DNA from: Pseudomonadota bacterium
Lineage (GTDB): Bacteria; Pseudomonadota; Gammaproteobacteria; Burkholderiales; SG8-39
DNA: 64,000 nt
Assembly: GCA_021811085.1 (NCBI GenBank)
Contig: JAJZPQ010000005.1
Coordinates: 60,480 to 124,479, forward strand
Direction: 5' to 3'
Position 1 is the stretch's first letter, and each line of letters begins with the position of its first letter. A model generated the notes under the pieces. It worked only from the letters and a program-made list of their open reading frames with translations, searched no databases and was not told the DNA's origin. The position numbers and the translations under genes were made by a program. This document shows positions 8,153 to 19,087 of the stretch, piece after piece.

Positions 8153-9529
8153 TCAAGAGTCGGCGCTCTCGTGATAGAGCGAGATCCAGGCGAACGCAAG
8201 CAGCAGCATGAATGTCAATGCGTTCGCTGGAATCTGCAGGCCGAAATCGACGAAGCTGTGGAGCATCAGTGCCGTAATTCCCATGATTGCCGCGAAGGAC
8301 AAGCCGCGCATCAGCGGGTCGCGGCGCAGGTATTGCGCGCGCACGGCGGCCGCCAACGACATCGACACCATCAGCGCCAGCAGCGACAGCCCTATTGCCC
8401 CGGTCTCGGCGCCGAATTCCAGATAGTCGTTGTGCGCGTGGGTATAGGTCCACCAGGATTTTTGCCCGGCATAGCGCGGATACACCACCGGGAATGAGCC
8501 TAGGCCCGATCCGAATACCGGGTAATCCTTCCACATGTTGAGGGTCCAAGCGGCGACCTCGCCGCGGTCCTCGGATTGCGTGCTGGTCTGCGCGATCCTC
8601 TCGATCACACGTTCCGTGCCGAAATACGCGCCGACGAGAAACACGTCAACCGCGACCAGACTGACGAGCAGTACAACCATGGATTTGGTCGCGCGCTTTG
8701 CCAGCAGCAGGCCGATTCCCCCTGCGCTCATCAGGCTGACGAAAAACGAGATGTTACCCATCCTCGATCGTGTGAGCACCAGCGCAACGACCGTAACCAC
8801 GAGCCCAAGGCGCAGAGCCATTTTCGGGGTAATGATCCATTGAATCAGATCGCGAAAAAAGTGCCCCCAGGAGCGGCTCTGCGCGCCGGAAAGGTTTGCG
8901 ATCATTACGCCGATGCCTACGGACAAGCACATCACGAGATAGGCGGCATAGTGATTGCGATTCGCAAACGTACCGGTGGCGACATGTTCCAGGTTTTGGA
9001 ATCTGCTCAACACGCCATACAAAGCCTGTAATACGCCTGACGTGATCAGTACATACGCGGCGCTGCGAATCCGACCGCGGTCGCGCAGCAGGATCAGGCT
9101 CAGCGCGAAGAACGCGATATAGGCCGTACTCTTGCACGCTGCCTCCAGCGTGGCGTAACGATCCAGAGTCAGCGGTGCGGCGTACAGCGCGCCGGGGGCC
9201 GCTGCCGCGAGATGCCAACGCGCGGCTTCAGGCGAGAGCGTTTGCAGAATGCCGATCGGCAGCGGCAGCAACTGCAGCCAGACGTAACACAGCCAGTACA
9301 GGCCGCACCAGAGCATAGGCCGCGCATCGTCGAGCATCGCGGGGTGGGAATATTTCCCGCGAATGCGGCCGACCAACCAGCCCAGGGCGAGCAGCAGCAC
9401 CCATAGCGCGAGTACGGCCCAGGCCCAAGGCCGGTTGCTGCCTAACGGGACGGGTGCCCAGATGAGCAGTGCCAGGTACAGGCCGTAGATCCAACGAGTG
9501 CCGCCGGCTGTTTGGCGCATGGTACGCAC
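8153..9529 (-). CDS. O-antigen ligase / polysaccharide polymerase family membrane protein
   Basis: A 458-residue integral membrane protein with about a dozen hydrophobic segments and the Wzy_C-type periplasmic loop containing the HNDYLEFGAETGAIG motif (about residues 365-380). Such proteins polymerise or ligate lipid-linked glycans on the periplasmic face. GTG at 9529 and ATG at 9520 are both possible starts. It is the third gene of a minus-strand group with the TPR-like protein and the FecR protein, but a hairpin terminator separates it from the FecR gene. It is distinct from the second protein of this family at 33123-34355. Whether it acts as polymerase or ligase cannot be told from sequence. 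Confidence 0.85.
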   Translation of the reverse strand: MRTMRQTAGGTRWIYGLYLALLIWAPVPLGSNRPWAWAVLALWVLLLALGWLVGRIRGKYSHPAMLDDARPMLWCGLYWLCYVWLQLLPLPIGILQTLSPEAARWHLAAAAPGALYAAPLTLDRYATLEAACKSTAYIAFFALSLILLRDRGRIRSAAYVLITSGVLQALYGVLSRFQNLEHVATGTFANRNHYAAYLVMCLSVGIGVMIANLSGAQSRSWGHFFRDLIQWIITPKMALRLGLVVTVVALVLTRSRMGNISFFVSLMSAGGIGLLLAKRATKSMVVLLVSLVAVDVFLVGAYFGTERVIERIAQTSTQSEDRGEVAAWTLNMWKDYPVFGSGLGSFPVVYPRYAGQKSWWTYTHAHNDYLEFGAETGAIGLSLLALMVSMSLAAAVRAQYLRRDPLMRGLSFAAIMGITALMLHSFVDFGLQIPANALTFMLLLAFAWISLYHESADS

Positions 9530-9555
9530 CTAGGGCCGTTGCCGGCGCTCAAATG

Positions 9556-9590
9556 AACAGGCCCGGCAACTTGCGCTGTCGGGCCTGGTT
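9556..9590 (-). terminator. Hairpin terminator downstream of the FecR gene
   Basis: A strong GC-rich stem (CAGGCCCG / CGGGCCTG at 9558-9565 and 9580-9587, extended outward by AAC/GTT with a bulge) lies just after the stop of the minus-strand FecR gene. There is no clear U-tract, so it may be a weak or bidirectional terminator or an mRNA-stabilising hairpin. Confidence 0.5.
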
Positions 9591-9606
9591 GAGTTGGAAC
9601 TCGATT

Positions 9607-11325
9607 TCAGCACTTGCTGCCTACGCACGTGCCCCCTCCGCCGGGTGTGACCGTGGGGTTGATCGGCGCAGCCGGGGGGGCTAGCGCCGGGGCTGGCGGG
9701 GGCACTTGCACTTGCGCCGGACCCGCTGCAGTCGCGGGCAAGCTTGCCAGCGTGCTGGCGAAGACCGTCGCTTCGACCGCTTGCGCGGCGGTGGTGGCGG
9801 CCTGAGTCGCAACGTTCGCCTGCTCCACTGCAGCTTGCGCAGCGGCACGCAACTGCGCGTTATCCGGATTCGCGCCGGCAGCTGCCTGCGCGCGGCTGGC
9901 TGTCTCGGCTGCGGCTGCCGCGCGCGCGGCAGCAACAACTGCGACGGGCGAATTGTCCGGTACCGTCACTGCTGCCAACGCGCTGATCGCGGCCTGAACG
10001 GCCGCGGGCGCTGCAGCCAGCGGTTCAGGAGCTTGCGACGTCCGGCCGGGCTGCCAGGGCACGGCCTGTCCCGGTTCTATCTTGCTGATCGGGCCGTAGG
10101 GCGTATGCACCGAAACCGCGCCGGCGGCTACAGACGCGATGCCTATCTCCTGCGCTTTGGCCTTGCTGTCGACGACGACGCTGAAGTCGGCGAGCCCGGT
10201 GTTCAGAATATCGACCAGGGAGGCGCCCGCGGAAATGCTCACGCCCTCGCGATTTTCCGCATGAATGGCACCGGAGACATAGCGCATCGCACCGTCGGCG
10301 AGATCGAGCGCCGTACTGCTCGCCTTGAGGTCGTGCGGATCGAAATGATATTGATCCACGCCCAGAGTCGAGGCTGGACCCAGCACCACCAACTGCCCGT
10401 CTGCGAACTTGAGCACTACCTGTCCGTCGGTGCCTGTATTGAACGTCGTGCCGGGTCGGAAGGTGTCGCCTGGCTTCGCGGCAATCGTCTTGCCCGAGGG
10501 AGTGCGCACGGACACCTTGTTCGAGACCGCATAGACGTATCCGATTAGCTGCAGGTCGGGGCTGGCGGAGGATTCGGGCTGGCTGGCGGCGGCTGCCATT
10601 GCGGCCATGCGCGCAGTCGAGGCGACCACTACCGGCGTATTGACCGGGACTATGGTCGTCCACAGTTCGGCCACTGCGGCCTGCACCACGGCTGGCGCCG
10701 CCGCGACCGGCATGGGCTGCGATAGCTTGCGCTCAGGCTGCCAGGGGGCATACTGGCTCGGCTCGACCCTGTAGATCGGGCCGTAAGGCGTGTGCACCGA
10801 AATTTCGCCCAGTGCGACCACTGCCGCGCCGGTTTCCGCAGGGCCCGGATTCACTTGCACGGTAAAGTCGGCGCCGCCGGCGCTTTGAATGCGCACGCTC
10901 GAGTCGCCCGCCGCAATGTGCACGCCCTCGCGATGGGTGGCGCCTATGAGGCCGGCCACAAAGCGCATTTCGCCGTGCATCAATTCTATGCTGCTGTTGC
11001 TTTGCCTGAGGTCATGCGCGACGTAATTGTATTTGCCGATGCGCACGCCCGAGTCCGCACCCAAGGCCACTACCTGGCCATCGGCGAATTTCAGCACCAT
11101 TTTTCCGTCGGCGCCGGTGCTGAATACCGTGTCGGCGTCGAAGGTTTCACCGACCTTTGCCGGCACCGCTTTGGCGCCGCCCTTGCTGATGAAAATCGAG
11201 CCGGAAATCTCATGCACGTATCCGGCTTGGGACCATGCGATGGACGAAAAGAGCGCAAGCGCGAGCGAAATGAACCCAGCGCTGAACGCCTTTACCGCTT
11301 TCCGCGCATTTCCCGTCGCAATCAT
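9607..11325 (-). CDS. Secreted protein with two tandem FecR domains
   Basis: A 572-residue exported protein. A signal peptide of about 32 residues is followed by two copies of a FecR-type beta domain, about residues 45-200 and 280-430. The copies share paired blocks such as VLKFADGQ, HDL, REGV, VHTPYGPI and W-Q-P. An Ala-rich segment then leads to a Pro-rich tail ending GGGGTCVGSKC. Proteins of this kind sit with exopolysaccharide genes in betaproteobacteria and may bind glycan or act at the envelope; a classical FecI signalling role is not supported because no sigma factor gene is adjacent. Its start overlaps the stop of the upstream TPR-like gene by four bases. The C-terminal Cys pair is unusual. 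Confidence 0.8.
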   Translation of the reverse strand: MIATGNARKAVKAFSAGFISLALALFSSIAWSQAGYVHEISGSIFISKGGAKAVPAKVGETFDADTVFSTGADGKMVLKFADGQVVALGADSGVRIGKYNYVAHDLRQSNSSIELMHGEMRFVAGLIGATHREGVHIAAGDSSVRIQSAGGADFTVQVNPGPAETGAAVVALGEISVHTPYGPIYRVEPSQYAPWQPERKLSQPMPVAAAPAVVQAAVAELWTTIVPVNTPVVVASTARMAAMAAAASQPESSASPDLQLIGYVYAVSNKVSVRTPSGKTIAAKPGDTFRPGTTFNTGTDGQVVLKFADGQLVVLGPASTLGVDQYHFDPHDLKASSTALDLADGAMRYVSGAIHAENREGVSISAGASLVDILNTGLADFSVVVDSKAKAQEIGIASVAAGAVSVHTPYGPISKIEPGQAVPWQPGRTSQAPEPLAAAPAAVQAAISALAAVTVPDNSPVAVVAAARAAAAAETASRAQAAAGANPDNAQLRAAAQAAVEQANVATQAATTAAQAVEATVFASTLASLPATAAGPAQVQVPPPAPALAPPAAPINPTVTPGGGGTCVGSKC

Positions 11326-12107
11326 TGAGGAATTCCCTGGTTCGCCGGCTCACCCGGCCTGGCGGTCTGCGCCGCTTTGGTGCAGTCCGGACCGCCAATA
11401 CGCCTGTATTCCTCTATAGCACAAACGAGATCGAAGCGCGTGTAACTTTTAACGATTTGAAAAATCTTCTCTGGATTGCGTTCAGCGCCGCGGCGGATCG
11501 TACGCAGCAAGGCCTGCCGCGCATCGGGGTCGAGATCCTGCCACGCGGCGAGCCCGACGAACACCACCGTCTGCTGTATGGTTTGCTCCCATGGTCCGAG
11601 CTCTTCGGCGTGGCGCAAGGCCGTGGACAATTCGGCGTCGATTTCGTCGAGATAGAGCTTGGTCAGCGCGAGATTCGCCCAGAGGTAAGGCGAGGTCGGC
11701 CGCTGACGCAGCGCCTGGCGGAAGCGCAAATTCGCATCCCTGGTTGCGGCGAGCGCCGCGCGCGGGATTTTGGAGGCGCGCATTTTGGCCAAATCCATCG
11801 CGCCCACGCCTTCGAGCGCCCAGGGGTTGTCGGAAACGTACTTCAGACTGTCGGAGTAATGCCTGGCCACGCGCTCGACATTGTGCGCGCTCGGCGCGCG
11901 CGACTCCGGCGTCCATTGCTCGCTTTCGTTTTGACCCAGCTGCACAAAAAAACCAGCCATTCCCAGCCGCGCGGTTTGTGCCGCAATCAGCGCGAGCAGA
12001 ACGAACAGGACCACATAGGCCGACTTGCCGCGCGCGCGCACGGGCCGTTGCTGGTCTGCGCGGGCCGTGCCTTTAGCTGCAGGCCGCGCTGATGGCCTAA
12101 ATGACAT
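11322..12107 (-). CDS. Membrane-anchored TPR-like protein, polysaccharide-associated
   Basis: A 261-residue protein with a short basic N-terminus, one transmembrane segment (about residues 30-50), and a helical periplasmic domain that reads like degenerate TPR units (ALRQRPTSPYLWANLALTKL). It resembles the VpsP-like accessory proteins annotated near polysaccharide polymerases, but I recognise no catalytic motif. The gene overlaps the FecR gene by 4 bases and starts 18 bases after a tRNA on the same strand. Co-expression with the FecR protein is likely. Function unknown. Confidence 0.65.
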   Translation of the reverse strand: MSFRPSARPAAKGTARADQQRPVRARGKSAYVVLFVLLALIAAQTARLGMAGFFVQLGQNESEQWTPESRAPSAHNVERVARHYSDSLKYVSDNPWALEGVGAMDLAKMRASKIPRAALAATRDANLRFRQALRQRPTSPYLWANLALTKLYLDEIDAELSTALRHAEELGPWEQTIQQTVVFVGLAAWQDLDPDARQALLRTIRRGAERNPEKIFQIVKSYTRFDLVCAIEEYRRIGGPDCTKAAQTARPGEPANQGIPQ

Positions 12108-12125
12108 TTCTCAGAAGAGTGAAAT

Positions 12126-12202
12126 TGGTGGGCCCACCTGGACTCGAACCAGGGACCAAAGGATTATGAGTCCTCTGCTCTAACCAACTGAGCTATAGGC
12201 CC
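12126..12202 (-). tRNA. tRNA with CAU anticodon, probably tRNA-Ile2 (or elongator Met)
   Basis: A complete 77-base cloverleaf on the minus strand. The acceptor stem is GGGCCTA paired to TGGGCCC with one G-U, the D arm is AGCTCAGTTGGTTAGAGC, the anticodon loop is CTCATAA (CAU), the T arm is CTGGTTCGAGTCCAG, the discriminator is A and CCA is encoded. The anticodon-stem and variable region favour the lysidine-modified Ile2 type, but the CAU anticodon alone does not separate Ile2 from elongator Met. It lies between rpoD and the TPR-like gene. Confidence 0.93.
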
Positions 12203-12247
12203 TACGGGAAATGATACAGGGTTTGGGAAGGCTCCTCACCCACCTCT

Positions 12248-12304
12248 TCGGGTGGTCCCGCCCTTCGGGCTCCCACCCAACCCTCTCCCCGCGGGGGAGA
12301 GGGG
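12248..12304. repeat. Cluster of palindromes downstream of rpoD
   Basis: Three hairpins follow each other between the tRNA and the 3' end of rpoD. One is a CCACC/GGGTGG stem with a TCTTC loop, one a GCCC/GGGC stem, and the last a long CCCTCTCCCC / GGGGAGAGGG stem at 12281-12303. The last is a common dispersed palindrome type in proteobacteria. It probably ends rpoD transcription and may also be a repeat-family member. Confidence 0.6.
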
Positions 12305-12314
12305 CATGTTTCTT

Positions 12315-14642
<2,328 letters not shown>

Positions 14643-14685
14643 GAGCTTGTCCTAAGTCGGTGAAGTATTGGAAAAAAGCCGGTGA

Positions 14686-16464
14686 TTATACCACAGGGCG
14701 CTTCGTTCCCGGGCGCCGATCCAACCCCGCGAGGCGCTTAGTCAGTGCGTTCATCTGTTCTATGTCCGCGGGGCTGAGTACCCCTGTCTTGTTCCTGCGC
14801 TGCAATTCATTCAACTGCTCGTGGATGCGCCGGCGTTCGAGCCCGGGCAGCGCGTCGCGGAACTCGCCTTCGGCCTGCTCCGGCGTCAGACCCAGGATCA
14901 TGAGCTCGGAACGAACCTGTTTGAGCAGCGTTTCGTAGGGGCTGCCGCGAAAATGGTCGATCAACATGATCTCGGAGCTTACGTCGGGGTTGGCGCGCAC
15001 ATACTCGCCCAGCCCGAGTAGGGCTTGCGCCTCGAGGTTGTCGCCGCGGATGATTTCGCCGGACAGTTCGCCCGCAAGCGCCGGCTTAACTAAGACACAT
15101 TCCAGCAGGCGCAGTTCAAAACTCTTGACTGCGGCGCGCGCGACCTTGGACGGAGCGGGACGCTGCCATGCGCCCGGCGCAGGCGTGCTGCGCATTTCGC
15201 ATAGGCGCTCGGCTTCCTGCTGGGTCATGCCGGCGATATCCGCCACTTGTTTCAGCAATTGCAGCTGCAGCCCGGGCGCGGCCACGCTCTTGAGCAGCGG
15301 CTTGGCTTCGTGCACCAGGCGCGAGCGGCCTTCCGCGGTATTGGTGTCGGTGCGCGTACGCAGCTGCGACAGCAGATAGGCCGACAGCGGCTCGGCGTGC
15401 CCGACCAAGTCCTCGAACGCCGCCTTGCCCTTGCTGCGCACGTAGCTGTCCGGATCCTCGCCTTCGGGCAGGAACAGGAAACGTATCGTCTTGCTGTCCT
15501 GCGTCGCGGGGAGACACACTTCCAGGGCGTGCCAGGCCGCTTTCCTGCCCGCCGCATCGCCATCGAAGCTGAACACGATTTCATCGGTCTGGCGCAGCAG
15601 CTTTTGCACGTGCACCGGCGTGGTTGCCGTGCCCAGCGTCGCCACCGCATAGCCTACGCCGTGCTGCGCCAGCGCCACCACGTCCATATAGCCTTCGACC
15701 ACCAGCGCGCGGCCGGCATCGCGTATCGCCTGGCGCGCCTGCGGCAAGCCGTAGAGCTCGCGCCCCTTCTCGAACAAGGGCGTCTCCGGCGAGTTGAGGT
15801 ATTTGGGCTCGCCCGCGCCGATGACGCGCCCGCCGAATCCGATGACGAAGCCGCGCTGGTTGATGATCGGGAACATGATGCGGTCGCGGAAACGGTCGTA
15901 GCGCTTGCCCGCTTCGTTCTCGATCACGAGGCCGACTTCCTTCAAGCTCTTGTCGTTGTAATCGGGAAATGCGGCCTGCAAATTCTGCCAGCCGTCCGGG
16001 GCATAGCCGATGCCGAAGTGCGCCGCGATCTGGCCCGACAGGCCGCGTTGCTTGAGGTATTCGATCGCCTGCGGCGAAGCCTTCAGCTGCTCGCGGTAGT
16101 ACTGCATCGCGCGCCGCATGAGCTCGTACAGATCGGGGCCGGTTTCTTCCTTCTTCTTGCCGAAGCGCGGCTCGAATTCCGGCATGGTCATGCCGGCGCC
16201 CGCGGCGAGTTCCTTGATCGCTTCGATATAGCCCAGGCCCGAATACTCCATGAGGAAGCCGATCGCGTCGCCGTGCGCGCCGCAGCCGAAGCAATGATAG
16301 AACTGCTTCGACGGGCTGACCGTGAACGAGGGCGATTTTTCGTTATGGAAGGGACAGCAGGCGCTGTAGTTGGCGCCGGCTTTTTTCAGCTGCAGATGGC
16401 GCTGAATGATATCGACGATATCGACGCGATTGAGCAAATCGCGTTTAAAGGAGTCGGGTATCAC
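14686..16464 (-). CDS. dnaG: DNA primase
   Basis: A 592-residue DnaG primase that makes RNA primers at the replication fork. The N-terminal zinc-binding domain shows CPFHNEKSPSF and HCFGCGAHGDAI (Cys-His-Cys-Cys ligands, about residues 37-65). The catalytic TOPRIM core carries VVEGYMDVVALAQHG (about 256-270) and the FSFDGDAAG acidic motif. A C-terminal helicase-interacting region completes it. Length is normal. It lies 43 bases upstream of rpoD and downstream of yqeY and rpsU, the classical macromolecular-synthesis order. A REP-like palindrome lies between yqeY and dnaG. Confidence 0.98.
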   Translation of the reverse strand: MIPDSFKRDLLNRVDIVDIIQRHLQLKKAGANYSACCPFHNEKSPSFTVSPSKQFYHCFGCGAHGDAIGFLMEYSGLGYIEAIKELAAGAGMTMPEFEPRFGKKKEETGPDLYELMRRAMQYYREQLKASPQAIEYLKQRGLSGQIAAHFGIGYAPDGWQNLQAAFPDYNDKSLKEVGLVIENEAGKRYDRFRDRIMFPIINQRGFVIGFGGRVIGAGEPKYLNSPETPLFEKGRELYGLPQARQAIRDAGRALVVEGYMDVVALAQHGVGYAVATLGTATTPVHVQKLLRQTDEIVFSFDGDAAGRKAAWHALEVCLPATQDSKTIRFLFLPEGEDPDSYVRSKGKAAFEDLVGHAEPLSAYLLSQLRTRTDTNTAEGRSRLVHEAKPLLKSVAAPGLQLQLLKQVADIAGMTQQEAERLCEMRSTPAPGAWQRPAPSKVARAAVKSFELRLLECVLVKPALAGELSGEIIRGDNLEAQALLGLGEYVRANPDVSSEIMLIDHFRGSPYETLLKQVRSELMILGLTPEQAEGEFRDALPGLERRRIHEQLNELQRRNKTGVLSPADIEQMNALTKRLAGLDRRPGTKRPVV

Positions 16465-16594
16465 GCGCGCTTGGACTTGGGTTCGAGGGCCTGGAAAAAA
16501 ACGTTCCCCGGCGGTGGTGCCCAGGGAAGATGTCTTATTTATAGGCCATTTCGGCCAAAACGCAAGTGAAACCTAGGACTGTGGGCGCGACGCT

Positions 16595-16664
16595 GTGGGA
16601 GGCCCGCCCTCGGGCCGATCAGACTTCGATTCGGCAGCGATCGGGGCGAGGGCGCCCCTCCTAC
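16595..16664. repeat. REP-like 70-bp palindromic element, copy 1
   Basis: The element starts GTGGGAGGCCCGCCC and ends with the complementary GGGCGCCCCTCCTAC, with GATC near the inner edge of each half. It is one of the family of about 70-bp inverted pairs found at 17530, 20051, 42574, 42708 and 52501. It sits in the yqeY-dnaG gap. Confidence 0.8.
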
Positions 16665-16698
16665 GCCCCGAAGGAAGTCCTCTTGGAGGACGAATTCT

Positions 16699-17145
16699 CT
16701 AACTGCCGAGCTTGGCTTTGACCAAGGAAGACACTTTGGCCATGTCGGCGCGGCCGGCCAGCTTGGGCTTGAGCAGCGCCATGACCTTGCCCATGTCCTG
16801 CATCGCTTTGGCACCGGCCGCTGTGACTGCCGCGGCCACTTCGGCGGCAATTTCGGCCTCCGACAACTGCTGCGGCATATAGCCCGAGAGCACGCCAATT
16901 TCGAATCTTTCCACGTCGGCCAGGTCTTGCCGGCCGCCCGCTTCGTATTGCGCCACCGAATCGCGGCGCTGCTTCAGCATTTTTTCGATGATGGCGAGGA
17001 TGTCCGCATCCGTGAGTTCGATGCGCTCGTCCACTTCGCGCTGCTTCATCGCCGCGAGGAGCAGGCGGATCGCCGACAGGCGCGCCGCATCCTTGGCGCG
17101 CATCGCGGCCTTCATGTCTTCGGTGATTTTTGCCTTGAGCGACAT
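16699..17145 (-). CDS. yqeY: GatB/YqeY domain-containing protein
   Basis: A 148-residue YqeY-family protein, all-helical and related to the tail domain of GatB. Recognisable stretches are MKAAMRAKDAARLSAIRLLLAAMKQ at the N-terminus and MQDMGKVMALLKPKLAGRADM near the C-terminus. The family is thought to influence tRNA aminoacylation but has no settled reaction. It sits between rpsU and dnaG as in many betaproteobacteria, with a 234-base REP-containing gap before dnaG. Confidence 0.93.
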   Translation of the reverse strand: MSLKAKITEDMKAAMRAKDAARLSAIRLLLAAMKQREVDERIELTDADILAIIEKMLKQRRDSVAQYEAGGRQDLADVERFEIGVLSGYMPQQLSEAEIAAEVAAAVTAAGAKAMQDMGKVMALLKPKLAGRADMAKVSSLVKAKLGS

Positions 17146-17225
17146 GCGCGCGATGGCGACGCTTGACCGGCCGGGCAGGAGCGGGCTGTTGCCCGGCGCC
17201 TATGGCCGCTTAGTTATATCAGGGC

Positions 17226-17438
17226 TTAGAACAGCTTGGGCGGGAGTTGCTGGCTGCGGATGCGCTTGTAGTGGCGCTTGACCGCTGCGGCCAGCTTGCG
17301 CTTGCGCTCGGCGGTGGGCTTTTCATAGAATTCGCGCGCGCGCAGTTCGGTCAACAGACCGGTTTTTTCGATGGTGCGCTTGAAGCGGCGCAGCGCGACT
17401 TCAAACGGCTCGTTTTCCTTGACTCGTACAGTAGGCAT
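17226..17438 (-). CDS. rpsU: 30S ribosomal protein S21
   Basis: A 70-residue S21 of the small ribosomal subunit, starting [21 protein letters not shown] and rich in Lys/Arg throughout. I chose the ATG at 17438, the family's usual N-terminus, over the TTG one codon upstream. It heads the rpsU-yqeY-dnaG-rpoD block, and a good sigma-70 promoter lies 37 bases upstream of the start. Confidence 0.97.
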   Translation of the reverse strand: MPTVRVKENEPFEVALRRFKRTIEKTGLLTELRAREFYEKPTAERKRKLAAAVKRHYKRIRSQQLPPKLF

Positions 17439-17474
17439 CAATACTCCGGCTTTTACTTGGGCGGAAAACCGTGA

Positions 17475-17504
17475 ATTATATCAGCACTTTCCGCCGCCGG
17501 ACAA
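17475..17504 (-). promoter_or_regulatory. Sigma-70 promoter of rpsU
   Basis: Read on the minus strand there is a -35 TTGTCC (17499-17504), an 18-base spacer and a perfect -10 TATAAT (17475-17480). The -10 is about 37 bases before the rpsU ATG. It is the best promoter match upstream of the macromolecular-synthesis block. Confidence 0.7.
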
Positions 17505-17529
17505 GGGCTGTTTCAGGCCGGCTTTTTGA

Positions 17530-17599
17530 GTGGGAGGCCCGCCCTCGGGCCGATATCGCTTCGGCCTGGCACCGATCGCGGCGAGGGCGTCGCTCCCAC
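17530..17599. repeat. REP-like 70-bp palindromic element, copy 2
   Basis: Starts GTGGGAGGCCCGCCC and ends GGCGTCGCTCCCAC, with GATC/GATA at the inner edges. It lies just upstream of the rpsU promoter and downstream of the TolC-like gene, which is also on the minus strand, so transcription entering from that gene would pass through it. Confidence 0.8.
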
Positions 17600-17687
17600 A
17601 GGCCCACTCCTACAGACACTCGTGGCGGTGGCGCTTGGCCTTGAAGCGGTAGCGGTAGACCTCGCCTATCAATGTGTTGTGTGGTGC

Positions 17688-18965
17688 CTACTGCGCTGCG
17701 CCCAGTCCCGCCTCCCAGGCCGCCAGCGCTTTGGCATGATCCGCCTGCGCCGCAGCCGCATCCAACTGTATCGCCCGCAGCGTGCGCCGCGCATCGAGCA
17801 GATCCATCACGCCGATGGCGCCGTTCTTGTAGGCGAATTCGGCCGAGTCGGCCGATTTTTTCGCTTCACCGAGCATGCTGTCGCGGTAGCGCGCGAGGCG
17901 CTCGGCCGCGGCATCTACGTCCGAACGCGCCTTGGCGATATCGGATCGCGCCAATGCGCGGGTGCGCTTGAGATTGTCGGCAGCGGCATCGTAGGCGACT
18001 TCGGCGCTCCGGATTTCGCCCTCGAAGTAGTACCGGGTAAATAAGGGAACACTCACGAACACGCCCCAGGTGTTGCCGGTGCCGGCGCCGCTGCCTGCCG
18101 CGTAATTGGGATTCACCGGGTAGTGGTCGAACTGCGCGCCCAGCGTGAGGTCGCGCTTGCGCAGGCTTTTTGCCAAGTCGAGCGCGGCGCTCGCCGCTTC
18201 CACGCGCGCGCGCGCGGCGCGCACGTCCGGCCGGCGCTCGATCATTTGGTCTGGGTCTGCTGTCGGTGTCGCCTGCGGCGCGGGCCAAGGGTCGGTCGCC
18301 TTGATCGCCTCAGCCTGCTGCTCCGCGCCTATCAGGTAGGCGAGCGCAAACTGGGCGCGCCTGCGGTCGGCTTCGGCAGCGCGGGCGTCGTTTTGCGCGC
18401 GCAGTGCATCGACGCGAATGCGCGCCACGTCGGAACTGGCGATGTCGCCGGCTTTCAGGCGCAGTTCCGCCGCCTGCAGGCTGCGCTGGTACAACTCGGC
18501 GGTATCGACGCTGATCGCGAGCCGGTCCTGCGCGGCCAGCAGGTCGTAATAGCCGCCACGCAAGGCGAGGCGCTGCTGGCGCAGGATGTCGGCCAGATCG
18601 TCGCTGCTGGCCGTCTCCAGTTTTTTCGCCGTGGCCACGCGCAACCCCAGCTTGTTGCCGCGCTCGACCAATTGGTCGATGCGGATCGAGCTGTCGACGA
18701 CTTTATCGCGCAGCCCGCCGGCGCCGACCCCGACCTGCGGATTGATGGAGCCGACGCCGAGGCTGAGATTCGGATTGGGACGCGCACCGGCACTGAGCGT
18801 AGCGGCCTGCGCTGCCTCGACCGCGCGCCGTGCCGCCTGCAATTCGCGGTTTTTCTGCAATAGCAGCGCGTCGGCCGTGGACAGGCTCAGATGAGCCAGG
18901 TCCGGCGTCTGGCCTTGTGCTCCGGCCATCAGGCCAAACAACAACAGAGTGATCAAGTACCGCAT
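17688..18965 (-). CDS. TolC-family outer-membrane efflux channel (CzcC-like)
   Basis: A 425-residue outer-membrane efflux protein with a cleavable signal peptide ([19 protein letters not shown]) and the two repeated helical/strand halves of the TolC family, seen as paired alanine-rich coiled stretches (residues about 35-220 and 240-420). Such channels dock with an RND or ABC pump. The sequence reads closest to heavy-metal (CzcC) types, but no pump or membrane-fusion gene is adjacent, so the substrate is open. It is divergent from tsaD and shares a 122-base promoter region with it. Confidence 0.87.
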   Translation of the reverse strand: MRYLITLLLFGLMAGAQGQTPDLAHLSLSTADALLLQKNRELQAARRAVEAAQAATLSAGARPNPNLSLGVGSINPQVGVGAGGLRDKVVDSSIRIDQLVERGNKLGLRVATAKKLETASSDDLADILRQQRLALRGGYYDLLAAQDRLAISVDTAELYQRSLQAAELRLKAGDIASSDVARIRVDALRAQNDARAAEADRRRAQFALAYLIGAEQQAEAIKATDPWPAPQATPTADPDQMIERRPDVRAARARVEAASAALDLAKSLRKRDLTLGAQFDHYPVNPNYAAGSGAGTGNTWGVFVSVPLFTRYYFEGEIRSAEVAYDAAADNLKRTRALARSDIAKARSDVDAAAERLARYRDSMLGEAKKSADSAEFAYKNGAIGVMDLLDARRTLRAIQLDAAAAQADHAKALAAWEAGLGAAQ

Positions 18966-19087
18966 TTCGCTTCCAAGTTCCGACGTGCGACGGGCCGCGC
19001 GCCCGATGCAGAAACTCGCGTATTATATCTGTTCACGTCTGCGCTTTCTTCATTGGTGACAACCCCGAACGCCTGCAAGCCCGCACT

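Noticed and set aside
9607..11325. FecR protein as part of a FecI-FecR sigma system
   Set aside because: No ECF sigma gene or TonB-dependent receptor is adjacent, and the protein has a signal peptide and two FecR domains instead of a cytoplasmic N-terminus.
12248..12304. Possible island attachment site at the tRNA
   Set aside because: The tRNA 3' end faces the FecR/polymerase group, but no direct repeat of it and no integrase gene were found, so an att site is not supported.
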